Shown here piece after piece: positions 25,157 through 34,333 of a stretch of DNA of 64,000 nt. The position numbers and the translations under genes are program-made. Location: the NCBI RefSeq assembly GCF_015709455.1, contig NZ_JADNQW010000005.1, forward strand, positions 2,348,501 through 2,412,500, read 5' to 3'. This DNA is from Methylosinus sp. H3A. Lineage in GTDB: Bacteria > Pseudomonadota > Alphaproteobacteria > Rhizobiales > Beijerinckiaceae. Positions within the stretch are counted from its first letter, which is position 1; every line of letters starts with the position of its first letter. The notes under the pieces are model-generated. The model did no database searches. It worked only from the letters and a program-made list of their open reading frames with translations, and was not told the DNA's origin.

Positions 25157-28100
25157 CGACGCAGGATCCGCCAGCGGGAGTCCGGCGTCGCGGAGGAGGG
25201 CGCCTGTGTCGAGGCGCGCACGCGCAGCAGGCGCTTGAAGTCGAAGCGGTCGTAGAGAATGGGCAGCAGCAGCAGTGTGAGCGCCGTCGCGGTGACGAGG
25301 CCGCCGATGACGACGATGGCGAGCGGCCGCTGAATTTCCGCGCCGGGGCCGGTGGCGAAGAGGAAGGGCGCGAGGCCGAGCGCGGCGATCGTCGCGGTGA
25401 GCAGCACCGGCCGCATGCGGCGGCGCGCGCCTTCGCGCACGGCGTCGTGAACGCTGCGGCCCTCGGCGACGAGCTTGTTGATATAGGAGATGAGCACCAC
25501 GCCATTGAGCACGGCGATGCCGATGAGCGCGATGAAGCCGACGGAGGCCGGGACGGAGAGGAACTCGCCGGAGAGCCACAGGCCGATCACGCCGCCGATC
25601 GCCGCGAAAGGCACGTTGCAGAAGACGAGCAGGGCCTGCGACGCCGAATTGAAGGTGAGATAGAGCAGAAGGAAGATGAGCCCGAGCGCCAGCGGCACGA
25701 CGATGGCGAGCCGGGCCGAGGCGCGCTGCTGATTCTCGAACTGCCCGCCCCAGACGAGCTGATAGCCGGGCGGCGTATGGACATCCTTGGCGACGGCGGC
25801 CTTGGCCTCGTCGACGAAGCCGACGAGATCGCGGCCGGTGACATTGGAGAGCACGGTCGCGTAGCGGCGCGCCTCCTCGCGGATCACCTGAATGGGGCCG
25901 TTCTCGGCGCGTATGTCGGCGAGCTGCGACAATTCCACCACTTTGCCGTCGGCGGAGACGACCGGCACGCGCGCGAAATCCACCGGCGAGCGGCGCGAGA
26001 CGGGAGCGCCGCGGATGACGAGCGGCGTGCGCACCGGCCCCTCGAGCACGAGGCCGACTTGGGTTCCGTCCACCCAAATGCGCAAGCCGTCTTGAATCTC
26101 GCTGGCGTTGAGGCCGAAGCGGCCCGCGGCGAGGCGATCGATGCGGGCGGTCAGATAGCGCATTCCGTCATTCTGCAGTGCGAAGACGTCGCGCGAGCCG
26201 TCTATTTTGCGCAAGCTCGCGGCGATCTCGCGGGCGAGGCGGTTCAATTCGTCGATGTCGTCGCCGAAGACCTTCACCACCACATCGCCGCGCGCGCCGA
26301 TGATCATCTCCTGCACGCGCATGTCGATCGGCTGCGAGAATGCGTAGGAGATGCCGGGGAAACTGTCCAGCACCTGACGGATTTCGCCGAGCAGCCAGTC
26401 CAGATTCTTGCCGCGCCATGTCGCCTGCGGCGCGAGCGTCAGGAACATGTCGGTCTCGTTGAGGCCGACGGGGTCGATGCCGAGCTCGTCCGCGCCGGCG
26501 CGCGCCATCATGCCCTTCACCTCCGGCACGCGCGCCATGATCGCGCGCTCGATGCGCATGTCGGTCTCGGCGGTCATGTCGACGCTGATCGTCGGATGCT
26601 TGCGCACGGTGATGACGGGCGTGCCTTCGTCCATCACCGGCATGAAGGTCTGGCCGATGTGATTGGAGGCGAGCAGCGCCAGAGCGAGGCCGACCGTCAC
26701 CGCGGCGCCGACGACGACCGGCCGGCGCAGCGCGCGCTCGAGCAGCGGATCGTAGAAGGCGGAGATTTTACGCACGAGCCAGGGCTCGTCGCTGCCGCCG
26801 GCGCGCAGCAGAGTGGCGGCGAGCGCCGGCACCACGGTGAGCGAGAGGATGAGCGCCGAGGCCATCGCGAAGGCGATGGTGAGCGCGACGGGCGCGAACA
26901 GCCGTCCCTCGAGACCCTCGAGCGAGAGCAGCGGCAGGAAGACGGTGATGATGATGACGGCGCCGGAGACCAGCGGCCCGGCGACCTCGCGCGTCGCTTC
27001 ATAGGTCACGCGGATGCGGTCCTGAAGGTCGGCCTTTTCCATTCCGGCGAGGCGATGCTCGACATTCTCGACGACGACGACGGCGCAGTCGACCAATATG
27101 CCGATGGCGATGGCGAGGCCGCCGAGCGACATGATATTGGCCGAGAGCCCCCAGAGCCGCATGATGGCGAAAGTGGAGAGCGCGGCGAGCGGCAGGATCA
27201 GCGAGACGACGATCGCCGCGCGCATGTTGCCGAGGAAGAGCACGAGCAGAATGACGACGAGGACGATGGCCTCGATCAGCACTTTCTGCACCGTCCACAC
27301 GGCTTTGCCGATGAGCTCGCTGCGGTCGTAGAAAACCTCGATCTTGACGCCCTCCGGCAGATTCGGCTTCAGCTCGGCGAGCTTGGCCTTCACGCCCGAG
27401 ACGACCGTGCTGGCGTCGGCGCCGCGCAGGCCGAGCACCAGCGCCCAGACCGCCTCGTCCTCGCCATTGCGCGTGGTGACGCCATTGCGCGCCAGCGCGC
27501 CATTGCGCACCTCGGCGACATCGGCGACGCGCACGACGCCGGCCGGCCGCGCCGCGACGACGACGGAGCGAATGTCCTCGAGCGTGCGCAGCCGTCCCTC
27601 GGCGCGCACCAGCAGGGCCTCCTCGCCGTCGCGCACGCGGCCGGCGCCGTCGTTGCGGTTGTTCTCCTCCAGCGCGTCCTTCAGCATTTTCACGGTGATG
27701 CCGCGCGCCGCCATGGCCGGCGGCGAGGGCGCGACCTCGAATGTGCGCACGAAGCCGCCGAGCACATTGACGTCGGCGACGCCGGGCAGGCCGCGCAGCG
27801 CCGGGCGGAGCGTCCAGTCGACGAGGCTGCGCTGCTCGGTGGGGGTGAGGCCGCCGCCGACGATGGTGAACATCAGCATTTCGGCGAGCGGCGTGACGAT
27901 GGGCGCGAGGCCGCCCGAGGCGCCCGCTGGCAGCTGGTCGGCGACCGAGGCCAAACGCTCGTTCACCTGGGTGCGCGCCCAGAAAATGTCGGTGCCTTCG
28001 GCGAATTCGAAAGTGAGCAGCGCCACCGAATAGCGCGTCGTCGAGCGCATGCGGACGAGATTGGGAATGCCGCGCGCGGCGATCTCGATCGGCGCGGTGA

Positions 28101-28293
28101 CTCTGTTCTCCAGCTCCTCGGGCGTCAGGCCCGGCGCGCGCATGGAGACGAGCACCTGCACCGGCGCGACATCCGGGAAGGCGTCGATCGGCAGCTTGGT
28201 GTAGGCGTGCGCGCCCCAGACGGCGAGAGCGATCGCCGCGAGAAAGACGAGGAGCCTCTGGCCGAGAGCCGCTTGGATGAGTTTATCGAGCAT
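25153..28293 (-). CDS. heavy-metal-type RND efflux pump (CzcA/CusA family)
   Basis: A 1046-residue resistance-nodulation-division permease of normal length. It shows an N-terminal helix, two large periplasmic loops, and the proton-relay helix GGLAIAIGILVDCAVVVVENVEHRL, whose Asp and Glu-Asn are typical of the HME group. HME signatures also include RYSVALLTFEFAEGTDIFWAR and VNVLGGFVRTFEV in the first loop. The metal cannot be read with certainty: the relay segment is not the CzcA form (DFG...DGA), nor clearly the methionine-relay CusA form. It is flanked by its adaptor (12-bp gap) and outer-membrane factor (overlap), and is divergent from a two-component system that probably regulates it. Confidence 0.93.
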   Translation of the reverse strand: MLDKLIQAALGQRLLVFLAAIALAVWGAHAYTKLPIDAFPDVAPVQVLVSMRAPGLTPEELENRVTAPIEIAARGIPNLVRMRSTTRYSVALLTFEFAEGTDIFWARTQVNERLASVADQLPAGASGGLAPIVTPLAEMLMFTIVGGGLTPTEQRSLVDWTLRPALRGLPGVADVNVLGGFVRTFEVAPSPPAMAARGITVKMLKDALEENNRNDGAGRVRDGEEALLVRAEGRLRTLEDIRSVVVAARPAGVVRVADVAEVRNGALARNGVTTRNGEDEAVWALVLGLRGADASTVVSGVKAKLAELKPNLPEGVKIEVFYDRSELIGKAVWTVQKVLIEAIVLVVILLVLFLGNMRAAIVVSLILPLAALSTFAIMRLWGLSANIMSLGGLAIAIGILVDCAVVVVENVEHRLAGMEKADLQDRIRVTYEATREVAGPLVSGAVIIITVFLPLLSLEGLEGRLFAPVALTIAFAMASALILSLTVVPALAATLLRAGGSDEPWLVRKISAFYDPLLERALRRPVVVGAAVTVGLALALLASNHIGQTFMPVMDEGTPVITVRKHPTISVDMTAETDMRIERAIMARVPEVKGMMARAGADELGIDPVGLNETDMFLTLAPQATWRGKNLDWLLGEIRQVLDSFPGISYAFSQPIDMRVQEMIIGARGDVVVKVFGDDIDELNRLAREIAASLRKIDGSRDVFALQNDGMRYLTARIDRLAAGRFGLNASEIQDGLRIWVDGTQVGLVLEGPVRTPLVIRGAPVSRRSPVDFARVPVVSADGKVVELSQLADIRAENGPIQVIREEARRYATVLSNVTGRDLVGFVDEAKAAVAKDVHTPPGYQLVWGGQFENQQRASARLAIVVPLALGLIFLLLYLTFNSASQALLVFCNVPFAAIGGVIGLWLSGEFLSVPASVGFIALIGIAVLNGVVLISYINKLVAEGRSVHDAVREGARRRMRPVLLTATIAALGLAPFLFATGPGAEIQRPLAIVVIGGLVTATALTLLLLPILYDRFDFKRLLRVRASTQAPSSATPDSRWRILRR

Positions 28294-28305
28294 GTCGCCT
28301 TTCGC

Positions 28306-29430
28306 TCACTTAGCGCTCGGATCCTTGGCCGCCAGCTCGGCGAGCAAGGTCAGCATGCCGCGCGTCGCGACCTGGTCCGAAGCGGTCAGCGGACCTTGAA
28401 TCGACGCATATTGCGGCGTCTCCGAGACGAGCCCGACGGGCACGGCGCGGAAGCCGTCCGGCGAGCGCAGGAACACCCAGTCCTTGTCGCGAAAATGGAC
28501 GACGGCGTCGGCCGGCACGCGCCAGAGCGTTCCTCCCGTTCCTTTGAGTCGCAGAATGGCCTGGACTGCCTGTCCCGGTCGAATCGGGGTTTTGCCGGGC
28601 GAGAATTCCGCGACGGCGCTGACGGATTGCGTCGCCGGATCGGCCGTGCGGCCGATGCGGATGAGCCTGCCCTCGACGCCGAGGCTCGGCAGCACGACCT
28701 TATCCGTGCGGTCGAGCCCGGAGGCGCGGCCGATGGGGATTTGCAGATTGACCCAGATCGGGTTCAGCCGCGCGATGGTGACGAGCGGCGCCGAGGCCAT
28801 CACGCGGTCACCGACCGTGGCGTGGCGGGTGAGAATCACGCCGGACATCGGCGCGCGCACGGTGAGCGCGGCGGCGAGCTTACGCTCCTTGCGCAAGGCC
28901 TCGATCGCCGGCTCGGTCATGCCGTCGAGCGCCAGCAGCTGTCCGCGCTCGTCGAGCAGCGAGCGCGCCTGGGCGGCCTCGGCGCGCGTCACCAGCAGGC
29001 GGCGCTCGGCGATGATGCGCTCCTTATAGAGCTGCTCGTCGCGGCGAAGCTTTTCATTGGCGAGCGCGGCGTCGGCTGCGGCCTGGAGAAAGGCGCGCTG
29101 CGCCTCGATCAGCTCGGAGGATTTCAAGGTGGCGATGGCGTCGCCCTCCCTCACCTCCTCGTCCGGGGAAACCAGCAGCGTCTCGACGAGGCCGGCTGCG
29201 GGAGCGGCCACCATGCGCAATTGCTGCGGCGGGACCGTGACCGCGCCCGGCACGACGAGCTCGTCGGAGCCCGTGCCCTTCTCGACCGGCTTCGTCTCTA
29301 TGCCCGCGGCCTGAATATCCTGCTCGCGCAGCGGAATGGAGACGTCCTCCGCGGCCAGGGCCACGCGGGCGCCGAGCGCGCCGGCGAGCCCGAGGGCGAG
29401 AGCAAGGTACTGAAACTGTTTTCTTTTCAT
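28306..29430 (-). CDS. periplasmic adaptor (membrane fusion) protein of the RND system
   Basis: A 374-residue protein. The start at MKRKQFQYLALAL has AGGCGG upstream and yields a clean signal peptide ending ALAAED. The order is a barrel-sandwich half (VVPGAVTVPPQQLRMVAAPAAGLVETLLVSPDEEVREGDAIA), a helical hairpin (ELIEAQRAFLQAAADAALANEKLRRDEQLYKERIIAERRL...), the second lipoyl half (APMSGVILTRHATVGDRVMASAPLVTIA) and a beta barrel with GQAVQAIL. No N-terminal His/Met metal-binding motif is evident. It connects the inner pump to the outer-membrane duct and is the first gene of the operon, with a 133-bp divergent promoter region. Confidence 0.92.
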   Translation of the reverse strand: MKRKQFQYLALALGLAGALGARVALAAEDVSIPLREQDIQAAGIETKPVEKGTGSDELVVPGAVTVPPQQLRMVAAPAAGLVETLLVSPDEEVREGDAIATLKSSELIEAQRAFLQAAADAALANEKLRRDEQLYKERIIAERRLLVTRAEAAQARSLLDERGQLLALDGMTEPAIEALRKERKLAAALTVRAPMSGVILTRHATVGDRVMASAPLVTIARLNPIWVNLQIPIGRASGLDRTDKVVLPSLGVEGRLIRIGRTADPATQSVSAVAEFSPGKTPIRPGQAVQAILRLKGTGGTLWRVPADAVVHFRDKDWVFLRSPDGFRAVPVGLVSETPQYASIQGPLTASDQVATRGMLTLLAELAAKDPSAK

Positions 29431-29563
29431 TCCGCCTGGAACCGGGTCTTTGCGTCGGGGCGCAATTTCGCTTATCGAAGCTGACCAAAAGCTGACGAGC
29501 TCGAACTCGACGCTGACGCGACGGCCGCCGCCCACACGAATCATAGCACTGCAGCTCTGCATT

Positions 29564-30226
29564 ATGCGAATTTTGCTGGTGGAAGACGACGAGCGCATTT
29601 CCCGCGACGTGGCGAAGGCGCTGCGCGCGGCCGGCTATGTCGTCGACACCGTCGCCAATGGCGAGGACGCCTGGTTTCTCGGCGACACCGAGAATTTCGC
29701 CGCGGTCATTCTCGATCTCGGCCTGCCGGGGCTGGACGGGCTCGCCGTGCTCGAGCGCTGGCGCGAGCAGGGCCGGCGCACGCCCGTGCTGGCGCTCAGC
29801 GCGCGCGGCTCCTGGAGCGAGCGCGTCGCCGGAATAGACGCCGGCGCGGATGATTATCTGCCCAAGCCTTTCCAGCCGGAGGAGCTTCTCGCGCGGCTGC
29901 GCTCCATCATCCGCCGTTCGGCCGGCCACGCCTCCTCGGTGACGCGCAATGGCGCGCTCTCGCTCGACGAGCGCAGCATGACGATCAAGATCGAAGATGC
30001 GCCGGTCGAGCTCACGGCGATCGAATATCGGCTGGTCGCCTATCTTCTGCACCGCCGCGGGCAGGTGGTGGCGCAATCCGAGCTCGCCGAGCATGTCTAT
30101 GGCAATGACCAGCAGAGCTCCAACGCCGTCGAGGTGCTCATCGGCCGCGTGCGCAAAAAACTCGGCGCCGAGGCGATCGAGACCAAGCGCGGCTTCGGCT
30201 ATCTGATGCCCGATCTCGACGCATGA
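29564..30226 (+). CDS. OmpR-family response regulator
   Basis: A 220-residue regulator. The receiver domain has the acidic pair EDDE near the start, the phosphoacceptor Asp in VILDLGLPGLDG, the Thr/Ser in LALSARGSW, and the KPF lysine loop. The C-terminal winged helix has ELTAIEYRLVAYLLHRRGQVVAQSELAEHVYG and NAVEVLIGRVRKKLGAEAIETKRGFGYLM. The start is fixed by MRILLVEDDE, the normal receiver N-terminus. The stop overlaps the kinase start (ATGA). It is divergent from the RND efflux genes, which makes it their probable regulator. Confidence 0.93.
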   Translation: MRILLVEDDERISRDVAKALRAAGYVVDTVANGEDAWFLGDTENFAAVILDLGLPGLDGLAVLERWREQGRRTPVLALSARGSWSERVAGIDAGADDYLPKPFQPEELLARLRSIIRRSAGHASSVTRNGALSLDERSMTIKIEDAPVELTAIEYRLVAYLLHRRGQVVAQSELAEHVYGNDQQSSNAVEVLIGRVRKKLGAEAIETKRGFGYLMPDLDA

Positions 30227-31575
30227 GGACGCGCTCGCTGCGCCTGCGGCTGTTCCTCGCCGGGGCCGCCGCCATCGCCGCCGCCCTCGCGCTCGCCGGC
30301 TTCGGCCTCGTGCTGTTGTTCGAGCATCATGTCGAGCGCACGATGGACGACGACATAGAAACCTATGTCCGCCAGCTCGTCTCCGATCTCGCCGTCGATG
30401 CGGACGGCCGCCTGCGAGTCATCACCGCCGCGCCGGACCCGCGTTTTGCGCGGTTCCGCTCCGGCTTCTATTGGCAGGTGGCCAGCGACGACAGCCGCGA
30501 CGTCGAGCGTTCTCTCTCGCTCGGCGAGGAGGCGCTGGAGCTCGCGGCCGGCTGCGCAGGCGGGGACCGTATTTTGTATCGTCGGCTCCGCGGGCCCTGG
30601 GGCAATGCGCTGCTCGGCGGGCAGCGCTGCATCGCGCTCGGCGGCGCGGCGCCGCTGCGCATCCGGGTGCTGGTGGCGCTCGATCTCGCCGGCGTCGCCC
30701 GCGCGCGCGACGCTTTCGCCGCGGAGCTGGTCGCGGCTTTGTTGCTCATCGCGGTCGGGCTGACTTTCGCCACCTGGATTCAGGTCGGGCTCGGTCTCGC
30801 GCCGCTCGCCGGGCTCGGCGTGGCGGTGGGCGAGATCGCCAAGGGCCGCCGCCGTCGGCTCGATTCGCCGGCGCCGCCGGAGGTGCAACCGCTCATCGAC
30901 GAGGTCAATGGCCTGCTCGACGAGCGCGACAAGGCGATCGAGCGTGCGCGCAATCGCGCCGCCGACCTCGCCCATGGGCTGAAGACGCCGCTCACCGCGC
31001 TCGCCGCCGACGCCCGCCTCTTGCGCGAGAAGGGCGAGACGGAGATCGCGCGCTCGCTCGATCGCATCGGCGACGCCATGCATCGTCATGTGGCGCGCGA
31101 GCTGGCGCGGGCGCGCAGCCGCGGCGTTTCGCGCGGCGGCGAGCAGACCCCGGTCGCCGAGGTGGTGGACGCGCTGGCGCGCACGCTCGCCTCGGCCGGG
31201 ACAGAGGCGAGCTTCGACATGCGGATCGCGCCCGACGCGCGCGTCGCCGTCGATCGCGTCGATCTGATGGAGATTCTCGGCAATCTCATGGAGAACGCTT
31301 CGCGCCACGCCCGCGCGCGCATTCGCATCTCCGCCGTGGCGGGGCGTTTCGTCGTCGAGGACGACGGGCCCGGCCTGCCGGAGGGGAGCGAGGCGCTCAT
31401 CCGCCGTCGCGGAGGGCGGCTGGACGAGACCGGCGGCGCCGGCCTCGGCCTCGCCATCGTGCAGGACGTTCTCGACGCCTATGGCGCCGATATGCGTTTC
31501 TCGCGCTCCGAGCTGGGCGGATTGCGCGTGGAGGTCGATCTCTCGGCCGCTGCCGGGCTGCAGACGGCGGGTTGA
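30223..31575 (+). CDS. sensor histidine kinase, partner of the upstream regulator
   Basis: A 450-residue kinase. Membrane helices at about 9-31 and 160-185 flank a ~130-residue periplasmic sensor (ETYVRQLVSDLAVDADG...). A HAMP-like linker precedes the H box DLAHGLKTPLTALAADARLL. The ATP-binding domain shows the N box EILGNLMENASRHA, the G1 box VVEDDGPGLPE and the G2 box GGAGLGLAIVQDVLDAYG. The layout resembles PhoQ/PmrB-like kinases. The sensor contains two cysteines (GCAGG, GQRCIA) that could be redox- or metal-responsive; this is only suggestive. It ends 8 bp from the convergent Hsp70-like gene. Confidence 0.93.
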   Translation: MRTRSLRLRLFLAGAAAIAAALALAGFGLVLLFEHHVERTMDDDIETYVRQLVSDLAVDADGRLRVITAAPDPRFARFRSGFYWQVASDDSRDVERSLSLGEEALELAAGCAGGDRILYRRLRGPWGNALLGGQRCIALGGAAPLRIRVLVALDLAGVARARDAFAAELVAALLLIAVGLTFATWIQVGLGLAPLAGLGVAVGEIAKGRRRRLDSPAPPEVQPLIDEVNGLLDERDKAIERARNRAADLAHGLKTPLTALAADARLLREKGETEIARSLDRIGDAMHRHVARELARARSRGVSRGGEQTPVAEVVDALARTLASAGTEASFDMRIAPDARVAVDRVDLMEILGNLMENASRHARARIRISAVAGRFVVEDDGPGLPEGSEALIRRRGGRLDETGGAGLGLAIVQDVLDAYGADMRFSRSELGGLRVEVDLSAAAGLQTAG

Positions 31576-31582
31576 ACGCGGC

Positions 31583-32848
31583 TCAGGCGCCGGACCCGAA
31601 TTTCAGCCCCGAGTCGATCGTCAGCCCGACGCCGACGCTGGCGAATTTATCGCCGCGCACGATCTTCGCCTGCGGCGTATGGACGAGGCAGGCGCGCTCG
31701 ATCGCCGGAATGAAAGTGCTGCCGCCGGTGAAGAACACCGTATCCACCTCCGCGGCCGCGACGCCGGCCGTTTTCAGGCAATGGGCGACGCAATCGGAGA
31801 GCTTGCGGCATTCATTCGCGATCGTCTCCTCGAAGAGACGCCGCGACGTCTCTATGTGCAGCGTCTCGTCGATATAAGCGAGGTCGATCATCGCGGTCGC
31901 CGCGTCCGAGAGAATGATCTTCGCTCCCTCCACATCGCCCGCCACGCGATGGCCGGCGCGATCGTCGATCGCTCGCACGAAGCGATCGACCTTTTCCGGC
32001 TCATCGGCGACGGCGCGCAGCTGCTTCAGCTCCTCGAGGGTCTTGTTGTTGTAGAGGAAGGCGATGCGATGCCATTGCGCGAGATCGTGGAAATAGCCAT
32101 TGGGCAGATCGAGCTCGGGGCGTTTGCGCTGCCGCGTCTGATAGCCGAACAAGGGCATCACTTGTTTGAGGCTCAGCCGATAATCGAGGTCGGTGCCGCC
32201 GACATGGACGCCGGCATTGGCGAGAATATCGTCCTTGCGCTCGATCTTGCGCCGGTTCTTCGGCGAGACCTTCACGATGGAAAAGTCGGAGGTGCCGCCG
32301 CCTATGTCGGCGATGAGGGCGATCTCCTCCCGCTCGATGCGCCGCTCATAGTCGAGCGCGGCGGCGATGGGCTCATATTGGAAGAGGACATTTTTGAAGC
32401 CCTGCGCATGGGCGGCCGCGGCGAGCTGATCCTGCGCGACGCGATCGGCCGCCTCATTGTCGTCGACGAAGAACACCGGACGGCCGAGCACGGCGCTTTC
32501 GACGGAGCGGCCGGCGCGAAGCTCGGTCTTCTCCTTCAAATGGTGCAGAAAGCGTCCCAATATTGCGGTGAAGGCGACGCGCCTGCCGCCGGCGGCGGTG
32601 GTCTCATGGATCAGCGAGCCGCCCAAAATGCTCTTGATCGCGCGGAACAGCCGGCCGTTCTCGCGGTCGATATAAAGTCCGACCGCGGCGCGGCCGAAGC
32701 TGAGCGAGCCGCCATAGGCCGGATAGAAGATCGCGCTCGGCATGGCGACGCTCTCGCCCTCGAGCGGGACGAGCGTCGGCTCGCCGTCGGCCATGAAGCC
32801 GACGGAGGAGTTGGAGGTTCCGAAATCGATCCCGCAAGCGAGGCTCAC
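31583..32848 (-). CDS. YegD-like Hsp70 family protein
   Basis: A 421-residue actin-fold ATPase that ends where the Hsp70 substrate-binding domain would begin. Phosphate 1 motif GIDFGTSNSSVG is near the start, the second phosphate loop is ADIGGGTSDFSIV, and the adenosine-site loop is FTGGSTFIPAI. It lacks the peptide-binding C-terminal domain and a DnaK EEVD-like tail. E. coli YegD is the named relative; its function as a chaperone is unproven. The upstream region holds repeats rather than a partner gene. Confidence 0.88.
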   Translation of the reverse strand: MSLACGIDFGTSNSSVGFMADGEPTLVPLEGESVAMPSAIFYPAYGGSLSFGRAAVGLYIDRENGRLFRAIKSILGGSLIHETTAAGGRRVAFTAILGRFLHHLKEKTELRAGRSVESAVLGRPVFFVDDNEAADRVAQDQLAAAAHAQGFKNVLFQYEPIAAALDYERRIEREEIALIADIGGGTSDFSIVKVSPKNRRKIERKDDILANAGVHVGGTDLDYRLSLKQVMPLFGYQTRQRKRPELDLPNGYFHDLAQWHRIAFLYNNKTLEELKQLRAVADEPEKVDRFVRAIDDRAGHRVAGDVEGAKIILSDAATAMIDLAYIDETLHIETSRRLFEETIANECRKLSDCVAHCLKTAGVAAAEVDTVFFTGGSTFIPAIERACLVHTPQAKIVRGDKFASVGVGLTIDSGLKFGSGA

Positions 32849-33257
32849 GCGATTGTCTCCTTCTTGTCCATTGCGCGCGATCGCAGAGCGAAAAGCGCGC
32901 CGCCGCTCCGACGAGCGTCGGTCGGATGACGGACGGATGGGGGTTCTGGGCTTTGGGACGAGGCCGCGGGGAGGGCAGGCCGTCCGAATCTCGCGCGAAA
33001 CTGCAATTTTTCGCGCGATTTTGCAAATTCGAGGGGCGCGATCCGGCGGAGAACAGAAGCATGCGACGTCTTGGCGTTCCTACCTCCCCCTCGAGGGGGG
33101 AGGTCGAGCGCCGAAGGCGCTCGGGAGGGGGTGACGCCCCGAGTCTTGGGGAGAACCCCACCCTGTCCGGCCGTAGGGCGTTCTATTAAGAACGCCCGTC
33201 GCAAGCGCCAGGCTATGGCCGGCCGACCCTCCCCCTGAAGGGGAGGGTCTCGCGGCC
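32849..33257. repeat. 409-bp repeat-rich intergenic region
   Basis: There is no credible gene. It contains three hairpin-forming units: ACCTCCCCC-TCGA-GGGGGGAGGT (33082-33104), GAGCGCC-GAA-GGCGCTC (33106-33122) and ACCCTCCCC-CTGAA-GGGGAGGGT (33226-33248). The last lies 9 bp after the queD stop and would suit a terminator for the queE-queD operon. The rest is high-GC sequence in which I see no pattern beyond the promoter region expected upstream of the Hsp70-like gene at the left edge. Confidence 0.6.
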
Positions 33258-33635
33258 TCACTGCTTCTTCAGCACGCAGCCTTCGTTGCAGGTGTCGCGG
33301 AAAACGCCGACCTCGTGGATCGCCGGCAGCGAGGACTCGATATCCTTCCATATATAGACGCACAAATTCTCGAGCGTCGGCTTGCCGAGGCCTTCCAGCT
33401 CGTTGAGGAAGGAATGGTCCAGCCGCTCGCGCAGCTCTTGCAGCCGCGCGCCGAGCTTGCCGAGGTCCATGACCCACTCCTCGCCCGCTTGCCGCGGCCC
33501 GCGCAGCGTCACCCGCACGCGGAAGGAATGCCCGTGCAGATTGCGGTATTTGCCGCCGGTCGGGTGCTCCGGATCATAGAGGGCGTGCGCCGCCTCGAAG
33601 CAGAACTCCCGATAGACTTCGAACTGGATGGTCAT
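33258..33635 (-). CDS. queD: 6-carboxytetrahydropterin synthase-like protein
   Basis: A 125-residue protein overlapping the queE stop by four bases. It has the PTPS/QueD fold markers: zinc histidines in EAAHAL and LHGHSFRVRV, then RLDHSFLNELEGLGKPTLENLCVYIW with the catalytic Asp-His and Glu. The Cys that normally precedes the HGH motif (HKCxxLHGH in E. coli QueD) is Tyr here (GKYRNLHGH), while a Cys pair occurs at the C-terminus (DTCNEGC). This variant is, from memory, common in alphaproteobacteria. Pairing with queE supports a role in 7-deazaguanine (queuosine) synthesis. The start at MTIQFEVYREF fits the overlap. Confidence 0.88.
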   Translation of the reverse strand: MTIQFEVYREFCFEAAHALYDPEHPTGGKYRNLHGHSFRVRVTLRGPRQAGEEWVMDLGKLGARLQELRERLDHSFLNELEGLGKPTLENLCVYIWKDIESSLPAIHEVGVFRDTCNEGCVLKKQ

Positions 33636-34264
33636 TTCACTCCGATAGCCTTGTGCGTCTGGTGCGAGAACCGCCACAGCGGATGCGCCAGGCAATAGTC
33701 GATCGCCGCCCTCGTATTGCGCAATACGTCCGGCCCGTCCATGGGTTGCAGCAGGAAATGGTCGAAGGAGAGCCCCTCGAACAGCTCCGGCTCGGCGCCC
33801 TTCTGCGGATAGACGAGCTTGAGCTCGTCCCCCGTCGTCTGGACCAGCGGCGCGCCCGCCTTGGGGCTGACGCAGATCCAGTCGACCGCAGTCGGGACTG
33901 CGAGCGTCCCATTGGTCTCGACCGCGATCTCGAAGCCCTCGGCATGGAGCGCGTCGAGCAGCGCGGCGTCGATTTGCAACATGGGCTCGCCGCCGGTCAA
34001 GACGGCGAAACGCCGCTCGCGGCTTTCACCCCACAGAAGCGCCAGATGGGCGGCGAGGGCTTCGGCGCCCGAGAATTTGTCGCCATTCTCGCCGTCGACG
34101 CCGATGAAATCCGTGTCGCAGAAGCGGCAGGTCGCCGCCGCGCGGTCGGCCTCGCGGCCGCTCCACAGATTGCAGCCGGCAAAACGGCAGAAGACGGCGG
34201 CCCGCCCGGCATGGCGACCCTCCCCCTGCAGCGTCTTGAAGGCTTCTTTGACCGCATAGGCCAT
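33632..34264 (-). CDS. queE: 7-carboxy-7-deazaguanine synthase (radical SAM)
   Basis: A 210-residue radical SAM enzyme. The N-terminus KEAFKTLQGEGRHAGRAAVFCRFAGCNLW and then ATCRFCDTDFIG give the QueE cluster arrangement, with a long insert between the first Cys and the CxxC pair. TGGEPMLQ is the SAM-binding GGE motif, and VETNGT and SPKAG follow in the expected order. It converts 6-carboxytetrahydropterin to 7-carboxy-7-deazaguanine, the step after QueD, and is cotranscribed with queD. No queC is visible in the window. Confidence 0.94.
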   Translation of the reverse strand: MAYAVKEAFKTLQGEGRHAGRAAVFCRFAGCNLWSGREADRAAATCRFCDTDFIGVDGENGDKFSGAEALAAHLALLWGESRERRFAVLTGGEPMLQIDAALLDALHAEGFEIAVETNGTLAVPTAVDWICVSPKAGAPLVQTTGDELKLVYPQKGAEPELFEGLSFDHFLLQPMDGPDVLRNTRAAIDYCLAHPLWRFSHQTHKAIGVK

Positions 34265-34333
34265 GGTTTTTGTCCCGTGGAGCGATCGGGACTGATTACG
34301 GCCTCGCGCGGCGGGGGTCCAGCGGGGCGGCGC

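Noticed and set aside
25027..29484. A 1485-codon open frame on the plus strand.
   Set aside because: It is antisense to the RND efflux operon, whose three genes have clear domains. Long antisense frames are expected in this GC-rich DNA, and its translation is Arg/Glu/His/Asp-rich without any recognisable domain.
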